A stretch of 64,000 bases of DNA from Temnothorax longispinosus (lineage: Eukaryota; Arthropoda; Insecta; Hymenoptera; Formicidae). Location of the stretch: positions 4,402,001 through 4,466,000 of the forward strand of contig NC_092363.1 in NCBI RefSeq assembly GCF_030848805.1. Reading direction: 5' to 3'. The position numbers and the translations under genes were made by a program. Positions 25,925 through 39,000 of this stretch are shown here, piece by piece. Position 1 is the first letter of the stretch. Each line of letters opens with the position of its first letter. The notes under the pieces were generated by a model. The model saw nothing but the letters and a program-made list of their open reading frames with translations. It was not told the DNA's origin and did no database searches.

Positions 25925-28900
25925 ACCTTATCTGCCGCGGAGCACAATGTACAGCGAGTCGGATCTCGGGCCTGTACACGTGCACGCGTGCGATGTATCG
26001 CTATTAGAGATATTGTTATGCGGACAGAGAATGCATCGAAGCATCGAGAGACGACAAAGCTCATTTCATACTCGCGAATTGGAGCGAAATGCGCTAGACC
26101 GTCGCGCGAACGCGCGCGCGTGACGGGCTGGCTAAATATAGTAAATAAAGCTGCGCGTTGCAATCTACGTGTGGATGGAGAGACGCGGCACACGGGTTTC
26201 GCGGATAAAATCATTCGCACCGATTCACGATCTATCGCTACCGGCTGGAAAAATCCGCTATAATCGGATCATTTTTTGTGAAAGTCGCGGATCCGGAGTG
26301 CGACAAACGCGACGAATTGGTTTGTTTACCGCACGCGCGGTAATTGCGAAACGCGGTCACAAGTTCCGGAAGGGCCGCTCGCGTCGCACCTCATCGGCCA
26401 TGCGTAATGAAGTGTACATACTTGTTTAGGCATATTTTAAGCGAAAAATACGACCGGATCTATACTCCTGCGTGATTTTATCCATGCCGGGGGTTCCGCG
26501 TTCCGCGTCGCGCGCCGCTTGCACAAACACCCGCCGTTAAAATGGTATGCCCGCAGCATCGCGAAAATGTTTTACCGTGATGAATGTAAACAACGCGTAA
26601 CGGCCGATCGGCGCTGATGGGTCGCGTGAATTTTTTACTATGCCCGACGCCGTCGAAATGTCCAATATCGTCCAGATGCAAATTCCATAGTGACGGCCGG
26701 TAATTTCCAACGGCGCCGAACGCGAGAAACGGACGGTGACACGGCCGTTTACACGGACTCTGTAATTTCAGCGCGTCGCGTTTTTTTTTCGCACGCACCG
26801 CGCGGCCCGTGTATAAACTCGGAAAAAAGCGGACGGAGCTCTCGGAACGATCGGAGACAGGGCGAATATGACACACACCGACACGCTTTGAACGAAGTAA
26901 ATAGAACGACGACGTTCTCTGATATAAAAGCGACATTGCCGTTTTTGCGGAGCTGAAAAGGGAAACGCTTGAAAAGCTACGTCTACAGTTAACGATAACC
27001 TAACGACATTACCTGTTGATTATCGAAAAAAAAAACTTCGTTATACGGGATGGCAATCACTTTGCCATCACTTTGCCATAACCACGCAATTTTTCAGACG
27101 ATAGATTAACGGTCAGTCCTTATCGCTACGAGCTGCAGTAACCTTCAGAATTGATGCGGCGGCCATCAGTTTCGGTTGATCGATGTCCGCAAAAAATCAT
27201 ATCGATTTGTAAGCAGAGCGCGGCCTGCCAAGAGAACCGCGTAATTATCTGCCGCAGTTATGGACGTCGGTATTGCCCGGTCCGGCACTCTGGCCAGCAC
27301 CGTGTGTATGGGTAATTGGCCCTCTTGTTAACTGCGTGCGTGTCGATCGCGCGTATGATTTCGAATAATTAGGCCGTGCGTAATTGATACCCGCCGTTTC
27401 GGCGACGAACGATCATCATTTCTTTCCGGCGCGGAAAAACAAGGAGTCCAATCACGAGGAGATCATTCCGCGATCCTCCTTTTTTGGCAGACAGTGCAAA
27501 TTCGAGTGTGGGAAATTACACGCCTGTAATTTCCCAAACGACTGGGGTGGAAAATCGCACGGTCGAATTTCGAGAGTCAGCGCGATGCCGTGGAGTCGCA
27601 TTCGGGTCGCAACATCAGCGATCCTGTTTTAAGAACAGGGGACGCAGCCCTCTCGAGAATACAAATTCCGTCGGAAGTTACGTTATAAGAGACGCTTCCC
27701 GCCTCCTTCTTCTTCTTTTTTTCGCGACCGAGCACTTCCTTTACGGCGCATTAGCATAAATCGACGAATATGAATCGACCATTTATGCGGGACCCCGCCG
27801 CTCCTGCCGGGTCGAGAGTATCTTTACGAAAACGTTTAATTAAACCTCTCATAAATCACACCGCGAGAGCGCGGGCGCGACGCGGGCACGGGGACAAATT
27901 AATAAGATTAATTGGTTGACAGTATGGGAAACACTTTCGACCGCGCCGCGTCGGCCGTTCTCGTTCGCTTTGACGTCGGATGAATCGTTCGTTGAGGGGA
28001 GCGACGCGGGAAAGAATATTAATTTTTAGCCCGAGGCACCCTCGGAAAATATGTTTTCTTTGAACCTGGCCATGATGGCTTATCTCGGACCCTCTAACGG
28101 AGGGGTGAACGTCACCCGCAGGAGATACACCGTCAGATCGATGATTTTCAATATGACAACTGACGCGCTCTCGGATTTTATGATTATATCTCCTTCTCGT
28201 GGAAACTTTCTAACAAATGGAGTTGATGCAAATTTAACAAATGCTCCTAAAGCGATCACAAGAGTATATATTGTATAATCTATTAAATTTAAACAGAAAG
28301 TAGGCTACGAAAATTTTTCTCTCCAACCAGATGTTCTATTATAACTTCATAATGACGTTGATTTTATTATCTATCGCAATTATCTGTGTATTATGTTACA
28401 CAGATGATATCGTGCAAGGGAATCGGTAGAGTCTTATCGATCAGCGACCTAACTCTGAGAGGCAGCTATCGCCTCGTATCATCCCCTCTTCGGACAAGGA
28501 AAGATATTATGACGGCTGTCATTCCGAACGTTAAATGAGTGTGGCGATTAGTAATGTGAGATGTTGAAGGTTGACTCATTTATAGGGACGGCATATCGAA
28601 CGATCTGTTCTTCGACGGACGTTTCTATTGAATGTAACGCGCGTGTGCCCACATTAGATGTTACCCGACGCGATATCTGACTGAATAAACCCCCCGTTGC
28701 TCATCGACGATATATTTTCACAGTGCGCACAAAGTACACATTCGGTGTATACAAAAACGACTCATCGCAAAGTTGATATACTCTGGCCAGAGCGAAAGAG
28801 CGGATATTCCTTCCTCCGGGATGCGCAGTCTGTCTTTGTACTTTCATTGTTTCGCGCGTGGCGCCCGCACGGTTTTGCCCGTTCGCTGTACCTTTTTGGC

Positions 28901-29034
28901 CTTTGGATGCTCGACGATGCAATTCGTTGAAACCGATACGATTCAGACAATCTATTTGCCAAACATTGTAACCCAAGCCTCATTGTCTCTCGCGCATGTT
29001 ACCTTTCGCACATACAAACGCTCTCGCGCCCATC

Positions 29035-29037
<3 letters not shown>
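25925..29037. other. Non-coding region, GC-rich
   Basis: No gene is supported. The minus-strand 152-codon frame at 26478-26936 has no recognisable domain and overlaps a plus-strand frame. An 11-mer direct repeat (ATCACTTTGCC, twice) lies at 27056-27077. A perfect 11-bp hairpin lies at 27510-27535. Positions 27700-28030 are GC-rich with pyrimidine tracts. Confidence 0.5.
27510..27535. repeat. Perfect 11-bp hairpin with 4-nt loop
   Basis: GGGAAATTACA (27510-27520) and TGTAATTTCCC (27525-27535) are exact reverse complements around the loop CGCC. Such tight perfect inverted repeats are uncommon in random DNA. It is not the histone-type 3' stem-loop and lacks a U-tract, and no RNA gene is visible around it. 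Confidence 0.75.

Positions 29038-29089
<52 letters not shown>
29038..29089. repeat. (AG)26 microsatellite
   Basis: This is an uninterrupted AG tract of about 52 bp. It is the reverse complement in type of the CT tract at 3026-3085. It explains the glutamate/arginine and serine/leucine repeat translations that cross it. Confidence 0.97.
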
Positions 29090-29092
<3 letters not shown>

Positions 29093-32000
29093 GAAACGAT
29101 ATACGGGTTGTACACCGACGACACGCGGTATCTGTTATGTATCGCGCGGAAAAAGCGCGATATTCCTAGTTTATTTTCAGTTTTAGTCACGCCACTATAA
29201 ATCGCAGTCATTCCCGGCTGCGAAATACGATGAAACGAATGTGTTTTGCATGTCGTGCATAATCCGCATATGCATTTTTAATGCTATTACTAAATCATAT
29301 ATTTTTTTACACGGATCGATGAATACCTCGCGTAAAGAAAAACTAACGCAGCAGCATGTCAGTTGTTACGTCTCTATTTAACGACAACATGTATAAAGCA
29401 TGATAAGATATAAATTTAATGTTATATTCGATTTGCTTCGGGACTGATTATTATCATATGTGCATTATGATTAAAAATTGAAACTGTCTTAAATTTATAA
29501 TGTGAAGCTATATATAAGTGTTATCTATACATTATATCGTAACAGTTGTTTTCACTTGTTCTCATTATTTGAAAATTGACATTCTTATTTAAATAAAATT
29601 TCTATTTCGAGTAAACTTGCGCTAAAACGCTAAATCACAGACAAACATTAATTTATACATGTAAAATAAATAATACTGTATATCTTACTATTCACAATAC
29701 AACTGAATACTGTAAAATATATTGCAACAAAGAATGGAACTGCGCGCGAAACAGCAATCAATAATGTATTATTAGAACCACAAAGTTTAACAGGAAAACA
29801 ATGAATATCGCCAAATTAACGTTAAAGGGTTAATTTAAAACTGATGTATAGCAATCTGATTCAAGAGAGTTAAACCCGTTACGTCGGTCTCTTCAATCAT
29901 ATACTTGTACAATAACCCGCCGATTTCATAACTGGTGTGACACCTGACATCTGGAAATAAAGGGCGTTCGCCTGTTTAATTTAGGTATCGTCGGGCCTTC
30001 GATAACACGAAAACGCTGATGGACAGCGCATGATACTACTTTAATATACGCCTCCCCCCCCATTTTCCTGTCAATTTCGTGACACTTGATACGAAACGTA
30101 CGATCAGGTTGACACGAAATTCAATCGGTAATTCGTCTGTAGGTACGATTAACTAACCGTACCCTCGTGCAACGTGTGCTCGCTGGTTACTCAAGTTTGC
30201 TTTATTAATATAATCGATAAACATATAATCGATGAATTGACGAGCGCGAGTATATTGTTCTCGGGATTTGCTCGGACTGCGTTCCGACTGAGATTTTATT
30301 TCGAGTCCACGACTTCGATCGGGCAAACTGGCGTTTAACCAACGTTCCACCTCTGCTGCGGTAGACCATAAGTTCTAACAGACGTCATTCCCCGGAGTAC
30401 TGCAAGTTTTAACGGATCGATTGCCTAGGTGACGTCATATAGAGTATTAACCATAGGTCGGGTGAATTATTAACCCGACTACATACGGCATACCTGCCGC
30501 TTAGTACGCATGCAATTCTAATAGGACTTCCGTACTTTGACCTATCGAGGCCGTTGTGCATCTACATCGACGTTTCGCCATCATCCGCGGGATTGACTGA
30601 GGGGAATAGGCGTTATGACGCACGTTTCGCAACGTCACTTTACATTCACTGCGCCTTGATCTCAATCCTTTCTTATTCGTAATAGATGTTTATCACGTAT
30701 GAAACATGCATACATCGCGTTGTATAGCGATATAGAAACTGCCTGTGCTGACACTTTAAAACGAAAACTCGTTTTTCTTTTAGAGAACCTGCAAAAAAGT
30801 TAGATTGCTCAAGCTGTATAGGTATGATTGGACGCGAAGTTGAACGTCCTCGGAATCATCCGGATGTAATTTGTAGAGATACGCGATATCTTCTCGTTAA
30901 TGACGCGATCCAGATCGCGGCACGATACCTATCTGCCGTGATATTACGTCGTCGGCCTGTCTTTTATAGCGCGTAAAACTTGGAATTGTTCCATCAAAGT
31001 TGTACGTCAAGGAAGCCGAAACTTTGCGACGTCGTGAGGATGTTCTTTAGTGCAACGCGTTAAATTACGAGATGTTCTACAGGCCGAAAATGACGTAAAT
31101 GGCCCAAAGGGTACTACTACTGCGGCAACCGGACAAGGATTAATTAATATGTATAGCATGACATTACACTCGCGATTAACACACTGAAAACAGGTACTAT
31201 TGTCGAATCAAAGTGAATTACTATCAATCAGTACCGCAAGCTACATCACGTAAAACATTCACGCAAACAAAGGCAAATAAATTTAGAACTTTTCAACATT
31301 AATCAATATGGATGGAATTATAGTTTATAACGATTGTCTCGTAGATACTCAAATGTAACGCGGTCTAATTGATGGATGATATATTTTAGACAAATTAAAA
31401 AACATTTTAATCGCAACATTTTATTAAGTGCTATGATTTCAAATCTCGAATGGAACAGTATCTTTCATGCATGCTTTATATGGATGATCACATTTGACAC
31501 AGAATTTAAACGTATCGCATCGGTGTTGCTATCTCGTAACAAAATGTACCGCAATTACACCTCGCGAGTGTTTAATTACGAGCTTAATTTGAATGCGCTT
31601 GTGTTTATTAATCTACTTTAACGCATTGGTATATATCTGTCCCGTGTGCACGTACATAAATCGGTATTGTAAAACAAGAGGTAACGACATAATCTCGATT
31701 TTGTCATTCACCGATTGCAAATACTATGATACAAAAATCGAGAGGTGCAATATGCATTAATTAAATCCAATAATTAGAAATCGAAATGTACGTAAAAGAA
31801 GTAACTCAAGATAGAAGCATAAGAATATGAAAAGTAAAATTGTTTTGTACACGTATATGTCATATCGTATATTAAATACTCTGTTAAATAATCGATAGAA
31901 TTTAGTCTTATTGCACTTGTGAACGACACCTTTGAGAGACTGGCAGAATTTTCAAGAATCGTTCACAAACTTCAATTCTTTTCTTCTACTTCCAGAATTC

Positions 32001-35000
32001 ATTGAAATACGAAGGATTACCTTATATTTATTGCACTTTTTCTGACGCTTTCAACAGTAATCCTTAAGGGAGCAAAAAGGGAACGAAACTTTGAGATCGT
32101 ATTAAGAAAGCACAAATCATTAATCTTTTATGAGATGATAGATACATCATAAAGTCGATAGTAAAAGTTATCGAAATAGTCTATGTCCGGTATCTCGTTA
32201 CCGATGATAATAATTTATTGCAATAAATAACGTAACCGCGTTGAAACTGCCCTCGTTACGTTATTATATAAAAGTCGCGTATGCTATATAAAAATTTGAA
32301 ATAGATAGCTTAAATTTCAATATTATAAACATATAAAAATAATCTCTGTTTATTCGTAATCTCTAACAGTCGCAATGTACTTTTTATGTATATCCACTGA
32401 AACCAAGAATTGAATTCATCAAATATGTATCGTTTTCAACGCGTTTTTCTATTTGGAAAAAAAACACAAGTGCATTAAATAATATATTGGTGAATCGGAT
32501 ATTGGGAGTTTTATCTTGATGCTTATTACTGTAAATTCTAGCATACAGTATATTCTGCAAAATGTAAATATGATCTCCGCCATCGCCGCAGAGAAACTGG
32601 AACATTCATTTCTTGCGTAATGATCCGCATTTATTTACATCCTTTGTATATTCATAAATATGTCCACATTCACCAATCGGGACATTTCGTTCCCTGTGTC
32701 AATTAGAGATAACGAACGCGACGACTCGCGAATCGTCGCCGACAGTTGTTAAATATCCGCGGTTATAGAACTCGAGAAGATTTTGTTTTCGTTCGCACGG
32801 GATTTTACGTGAATAATTAGAATATCTCGCTTGTATTCGCGACTGGCATTTAAAATTCAAATCTTAATTCCGCGCATGATCGTCGCGCATCGCGTGATCC
32901 CGAAATGTATATTAGCCAATGTGGATTAGCTAATCCACCTACGGCGGATAGATTAGCCTAAACTCGAGATCAATCCTATCGAATCTCGTATGTCATTATA
33001 AAGCCACGATGTCGTACTCGATATCAGAATGCATTACTGTCACCAGTTATCGCGTCCAGCCAGATTTATTTCAAATGAAGCTAAGCGCCGGCGCCGTCCG
33101 ATCAACATTACCCTGAACTAAACAACTATACGGTGCAATTCCACTCAGATATATGTGTCCTAGAATAGAATGTAATTTAATTGACATGAGCCAGACGTCG
33201 TGACTAATTTGCAAGATATCCCGCGTCTAAAATAGATTAGACTTCTGTGCAAGTGCGCTCCCTGCAGCGCATAGAATAACTTTTTTCCTCCGACGCGACG
33301 TTCGCGATCCACTCCGAGCAACAGAACGGAAGAGTCGAAATGAGCCGGCATTGTTATACGGCACTAAGCACATGGCTGGCTGCATCCACATTCCTGCGGC
33401 ATTAAATGCAGAAAAAAAGTTTACTTCCCTTTCCTGGCCGTATGATCGGAACTCTCGAATCGTGGGGAGCGGCTAGGGCAGTTCGAACAACGAGGAGACG
33501 CGGTTCAATATTTTCTACGTGTACGTGGGAAAATGTATTTGAGCGGATATGCGAATTTCGTCCTCACTCTACTCTCGTTGTCCGCCCATTTACGCGAATC
33601 CCCTTGCTTTCGCTTTTTTCCCCACTCTTTCTCTCTCTCTCTTTCGATCGCATCGCGACCGGCAACGTTGTCCTCGGCGGATTAACGTAGGCCGAGATAA
33701 AATCACGACGTATGGTATTATCGTCCGCGTGATCGAGAACAATACGAGAAGAGTCGAGAAGAGTTCACGAGGCGTAACGTAGCGAGGGTACTCGTACGTT
33801 GCCATGCGCTCGATACGCGAGGAAGGAATTATTGAAATTCCGCCGTTAGAACCGATATTTCGCGTCCATTATTTCCCGCACGAATCGGCCCCTGTGTCTG
33901 GCGTATTCTTCGATGCCTGTAATCGGGGTCTCAGGTTTCGGAGGATTATATTGAGCTTTGTAACAATAATACCCCGCTAGAGCTGCTCTCGCTTGATGAA
34001 CAGCTTCAAATGGACGCAGAGGCGCATCATACGCGACAAGTCTTTAATCTTCCTAAAATTGGAAATGTATTAGATTTTATTTATACGTCAATACTGTTTA
34101 CTCATACCGTTAGACTGTGCTACTGCTACCTTTGCGAGTGGCATAATTTTTTATATAAGACACTGAATAACCAAATAACATAAATCAGTAAAAATATTTT
34201 TCTTACTTTATGTATATAGCTTAACAAAAAATAAAAATATCCATCAATGGCCAAGTAATGGGACATGGCCCGTCATTGGTACTTTACCTTACGTAAACTT
34301 TTACATGGAAATTTCCATCGCGTGGATAAGGTAATGGGGAAATAATTGTCTCTATTATGAATTCAAGCGCCGAGCAAACGAACCCGCGTTTTTTCTCATT
34401 TTTGTTGGACCAGGATCGTCACGATATTATCGAATCCGCCGTAACACGCTTAAATGAGAAAATAATGGCCTGCGCAGGACTGAGATATTTCAGCGCCGCC
34501 GAGTAATCCCACACCTCTCTATGGAACTGCGCGTCGAGAGTGTAACGCTGAACATGAAAAATATGATGGGGGACACAAATAAAAAAAAGCATAGTCACAC
34601 AGTGTATTTCATATCTAAAGTTATTCGACACGATACGCGCGAAGCGCGTGTACAAGTCAGTTCGAATAAAAAAAAATGATGCCGTCGCGCTGGCCACTGA
34701 AAAAAGCAAGCTCGTCGATGCTGTTTACCGATCACCTTCTCCCTCCCTCCCCCCGGAATTCTACGGACGAAAAAACACGCATCAATATGTTCTCTCACTC
34801 TCTCTCTTCCGCTCTTTTGAAATAGAGAGTAACGCAACAAGCTACGTGGGAAAGTCACGGTGCGAGTCACGAGAGGCCCCGGCGTAATTTCGACGACTAA
34901 CAGCCCGTGTCCCGATGTTGCGGTGTATTTAGAGCGTCGCGATTAACGCTGTATAAACGCAATAGGTACGGCGCAACGTTAGTTCTGTATCGCGACACGT

Positions 35001-36055
35001 ATCGAGTAAACGAACCTTCGACGTAGAATAATATCCGTCGTGTACGTACGTATATCTTCCCGCGAGCGTGCAGTAACCGACGGTAACTGAATCTCGCTTA
35101 GCGGTAACGGCTGCGCACGTGGCGGGATTCCGACAATTTTCCGCGATATCCGTGGAACTGGGTTACGGGACAAGCTCGATTTTACCCGGCGTACCTGTGC
35201 ATAATTGCGCATACTGGTGTCCGAAATGATCCCGGGGCCATATACGATGAGAAGCGCTCTAACTAGGCCGGAGAGATGAGAGACAGACTCCGAAGCTATA
35301 TTATTCTCAGAGATAAGAGATACACGTTAATGTTTTGCGAAGCCGCTGCATTTAGGTCAACATTAAGTCATTGATGACAGAAGCGTAGCGCTTACGGCAC
35401 ATTGAGATACTTTTCTGTAAGAAACGGTACACGAGAAAAAGGTAGATGCACAGTAAATCTTCCATGCGACATATAACGTGCACGTCAATAATTTATAGAA
35501 TCTAATTGAATATTTAATTTTATTATTAAGTTATTATTAATAATTTTAAACAACGAGAAACGCTACTCTACGACAGTAAGTGTAATAGAAAAAAAGTATT
35601 GATTTTCAGAAAGTAACATTAAACATTATTATCCGTGGATATAGACTACGTGTGACGCAAAAGGCTTGCCGCGGATAATACCACTATTGTAAACTAAACC
35701 TATCCATCATTTTTACGACACCGTTTATTCTTCAGTCTGTAAAAAAAAAAGTCGAGACCGGTTCGCAAACGTGACAGCGATCTCAAGCGTAGGTACGCAC
35801 AGAAGAAAGCTTTCCAACATAGTTAATGACATCCATGAAAGTCACTGTGAAGATGTCATTTTACACCATGTACAGAAGAATACAACAAAAGGAAAGAAGC
35901 TATAGAACTGGGAAAGATTCATATTTCAATACAGTAAAACTAGGGCAATCATTTATAGTATAAAAGTAGGAAAAAAGACGTGACGCAGGCTAAAATATAA
36001 TCCGCATCACCCACAAACTATGAAACAATATCGATTGCCGAGACACTAATTTCAG
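29090..36055. other. Long, mainly AT-rich non-coding region
   Basis: No gene is recognised. 29200-32960 is strongly AT-rich with many stops in every frame; 33300-35200 is GC-richer with a pyrimidine patch near 33600-33650. Minor structures are a GTCGGGT/ACCCGAC inverted repeat at 30457-30479 and an AATGACATC/GATGTCATT inverted repeat at 35825-35860. A good acceptor-like tract ending CTACTTCCAG at about 31995 opens only 23 codons before a stop and is not called. Confidence 0.6.
30430..30437. promoter_or_regulatory. CRE-type palindrome TGACGTCA
   Basis: This is a second perfect TGACGTCA in the window (the other is at 9180). It is a motif match only and no promoter is visible. Confidence 0.2.
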
Positions 36056-36235
36056 CGGTACGATCTCTTTATCGCCTGCAAAGCAGCCGACATGCGTCCG
36101 GCGTTTATTAATGGATATTGGCTTCACGCGCTTCTTCATGTGCGTATATATTTAATATACGTGCGAACATTGCATAATTACGCGAATGAAAAGCGCGCGG
36201 CATATGTACCGAGGATGCGTCGGCGGCAGATCTGA
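36056..36235 (+). CDS. Weak exon candidate: 59-codon open frame after an acceptor
   Basis: CACTAATTTCAG ends at 36055 and is followed by a frame open for 59 codons to TGA. The translation includes KAADMRPAFINGYWLHALLH and is rich in tyrosine, arginine and histidine. No family is recognised, no donor-bounded alternative is needed because the frame ends in a stop, and similar short open frames follow other acceptor-like sites nearby (for example 37681-37791). Chance is the simplest explanation. Confidence 0.1.
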   Translation, partial: RYDLFIACKAADMRPAFINGYWLHALLHVRIYLIYVRTLHNYANEKRAAYVPRMRRRQI

Positions 36236-38969
36236 CAATGAGCCCGGAAATAGAAACGAAGGATGAAGCTGCGTAACGGTCACATGTGTGGTCATTACGC
36301 ACGTGTAGTGCCGTGGACGCGAGCCCCGTGATCCTTTTGTCGCCGTATGCTACTCCGCTTCGGCGTATGTTAAGCGGTTTGTGGATTACCAAGCTGATCT
36401 AACGAGCGACACGCAGCACGAAGCGTCGCCGACAACCTCGAGATTATGCAAATTGCTTGGAAAAAAAAGAAGAAAATTTGCCACACGCGTTTATTACCTC
36501 AGAAGAGCGTCATCTCGTCGCCGCGCCTCGTTCGCATTCTTCCGAAATGAAACGATGTCGCCGATCCACGTCCGCATTTCGTTTCGGAATTGGCGTTGTT
36601 TCAAGTCCTTTTTCGCGGATATTTTCTCGAATTATTTTGCATACGTTGAATAAACCTCTTGCATCTCAATCAGAGAATATTGGTCGGTCAACGGATGAGA
36701 TTCTGTTCACCGATACTCCTTTGAGCAATATGCAAAACGAATCGTTCGCGTCGCAAAAGCCCGAAGTCTTGCGAGCATAATTCCGATACGGGCGAAAAGA
36801 ACAGATGAATAGAAGCGTTCCACTTTACTGAAGGTATCTTTTCACTTAAGAAGTTAATTATCGGCGTGTTACGTTAACCTGCAGCGCAAGCGCGATTACA
36901 CGCATAAATGAAGATATATAATGTTGCGTTTACATGGATGCTCTAATTTCCGATATACCTGCTAATGAAATGTACCGCGCGGCATCGATGGCTGAATCGT
37001 GTGTGGATTAAATAGCCATACAACTGTGCCTTTCGCTGCGAATGATTCGTTTACATGGCGCGGAATAGGTACATGATATGGTAAGTGGGTTAAAGCTATA
37101 GAAACAGGTGCGTTGGGATTGCAGTCGATCGTGTGTGACGATGCGTCCGCAATTGCCATGCTTCTAGAATCGTAAATCGATAATATCGCCAAATCGACAA
37201 TACGCATAATATAATTAACGTGCACGTTTTAAAATGCAATCACGATATATTCATTTTCCACGGTATTTCGTAAAGTCGAGTAATATATTGAATCACTTTT
37301 ATATAAAACCTCCGGTATCTATTTTCCCCCTGCGCTGTCATAATCAACTTTATAAATAATAATTTTATAAAATAATAAAAATTTGACAAATTTACGCATT
37401 ACAAACCATACAAGTTGAATTCTCCAAGAATGGAATAAGATAAAAAACAAATTTTTAATCAACTATAATTGCCGTGAATGTAAGTTTAGGCGGCGTCTAG
37501 TTTGCTCGTGCTTGCGCTAAAAAAATATATTCGACTGAATAATATCAACGGAGATGCACGTCGTAACGATAAATAAAGTAGTAATAGTAATTTATTGTCA
37601 GCCATAGCGCATACTGTTTTATTGGTGCCTATGTACGCCGTTTACTGACGATCTTACCACGCGGTTATAGGTGTTCACAGGTGCTGGAAAATATGATACT
37701 AATAAAAATAATGGGGAACGATATTACGGCGACGCAAGGGGTGGCGAAATGGCTCCTGCAAGTCGCACAGACGCGGGCGCTTACCACATGAAACTAAGCC
37801 AAGATAACACCCCGCGAAATTTTCATCGGGCTAGCGCTTATTAAAATTGGAGAAAAATGTGAATAATGTCTGTCAATATATTTTCCATTAACCTAATTCT
37901 CTAATATTAAAAACATTAAATCGTAAACTATATACATGGTTACAGACTTCATAATCTGAGTTTTGTACCTCGTTAATTTTTCGATACTTTCCGGTTCTTT
38001 CTCTCCGAAATTAGTAATATCAATGGTCTGGATAAAAAAATAGTCTTAAAAAAGGAAGTCGGTATTTAAAGTCCGCGAGTTTCTAAATAAGCACGTTGAT
38101 ATTCTCACTCCTACGAATCACCTTCATTCAGAATCCGATGCGACCTTGCGAGTAGATTTATACTGTGATTTATTATACATCCCCGTGTCACACACAGATT
38201 TATTTACAGTGTTTTCAATAGAATTCGCGTAGGTCGCACTTCTTGTAGCTTCATTAATTATCGAGAATACACGGAATAACTCGATAACCAGTTTAATTTG
38301 GAAAATCGTTGCAAGTATTCTTAACGCTTCAGAAAACGTAGGTTTCAAGCCACCCACTTAAATCAATTCGGGAAACGTGAATTGGCGGAGTAAATATGAT
38401 TGAAAAGATATCGATCTGAATGAATAATATATTTCGCTTTGAGATACCATTTCAGAAACGTCAGCTGCTGCGTGAAATAATGAAAATACAACATAAATCG
38501 AATTCTTGTTATCTGTTTAAAGCAGGAAACGTAGTTCGGTAAACCGAATCATTGTCACATCTTTCCGTACGCTCTCTGGTTTCGCCGTGATCATAAAATC
38601 GTCCGCTGAAAGCACTTGCGGTCGCCTCTTTCTTCGCCAGCTATCGCGAGCTCTCGGAGGCAGTCGGAGGAGCTGCAGGAACGACGGTGGCGCGAATAAT
38701 TCGGAAAAAAAATCATATCGCCGACCGAGCGGAAGTCATCGTGCAAGGCGTTGTATTCAAGATTTCCGCGGATAGCCACGTTCGCTGCGGTGGCGGATAT
38801 GATTACGCAACGCTCCAGGCAGCGCTTATGCGAGCCCATCCGCGCATATATCAGACATTGTGCATAGCTGCCCTCACCTCGGTTATCTTAATTACATCTG
38901 TAATGCATACCGCGATGCCGTCGGCACGGAATACGTATAGGCTTCGCACATGCGCTACGGCCACGGCAT

Positions 38970-39000
38970 CGGCGTCGTCGTCGTCGTCGTCGGCGTCGTG
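38970..39000. repeat. (GTC)n trinucleotide repeat
   Basis: This is a GTC/TCG tract of about nine units with one GGC interruption. In one frame it encodes a serine run and in others valine or arginine runs, which inflates open frames across it. Confidence 0.9.

Noticed and set aside
29819..29884. Possible small element with TTAAAGGGTTAA-like ends
   Set aside because: The ends match poorly as inverted repeats and no clear TTAA duplication is visible.
31905..31935. TATTGCACTTGT, matching the start of the miR-92 family
   Set aside because: The match stops after about 12 bases and no flanking sequence forms a precursor hairpin.
36403..36780. 125-codon plus-strand frame with a less skewed second half
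   Set aside because: It has no good start, acceptor or homology, and a second register is open across most of it.
37681..37791. 36-codon open frame directly after a TTCACAG acceptor
   Set aside because: This length is common by chance; it served as a control showing how easily protein-like short frames follow acceptor-like words here.
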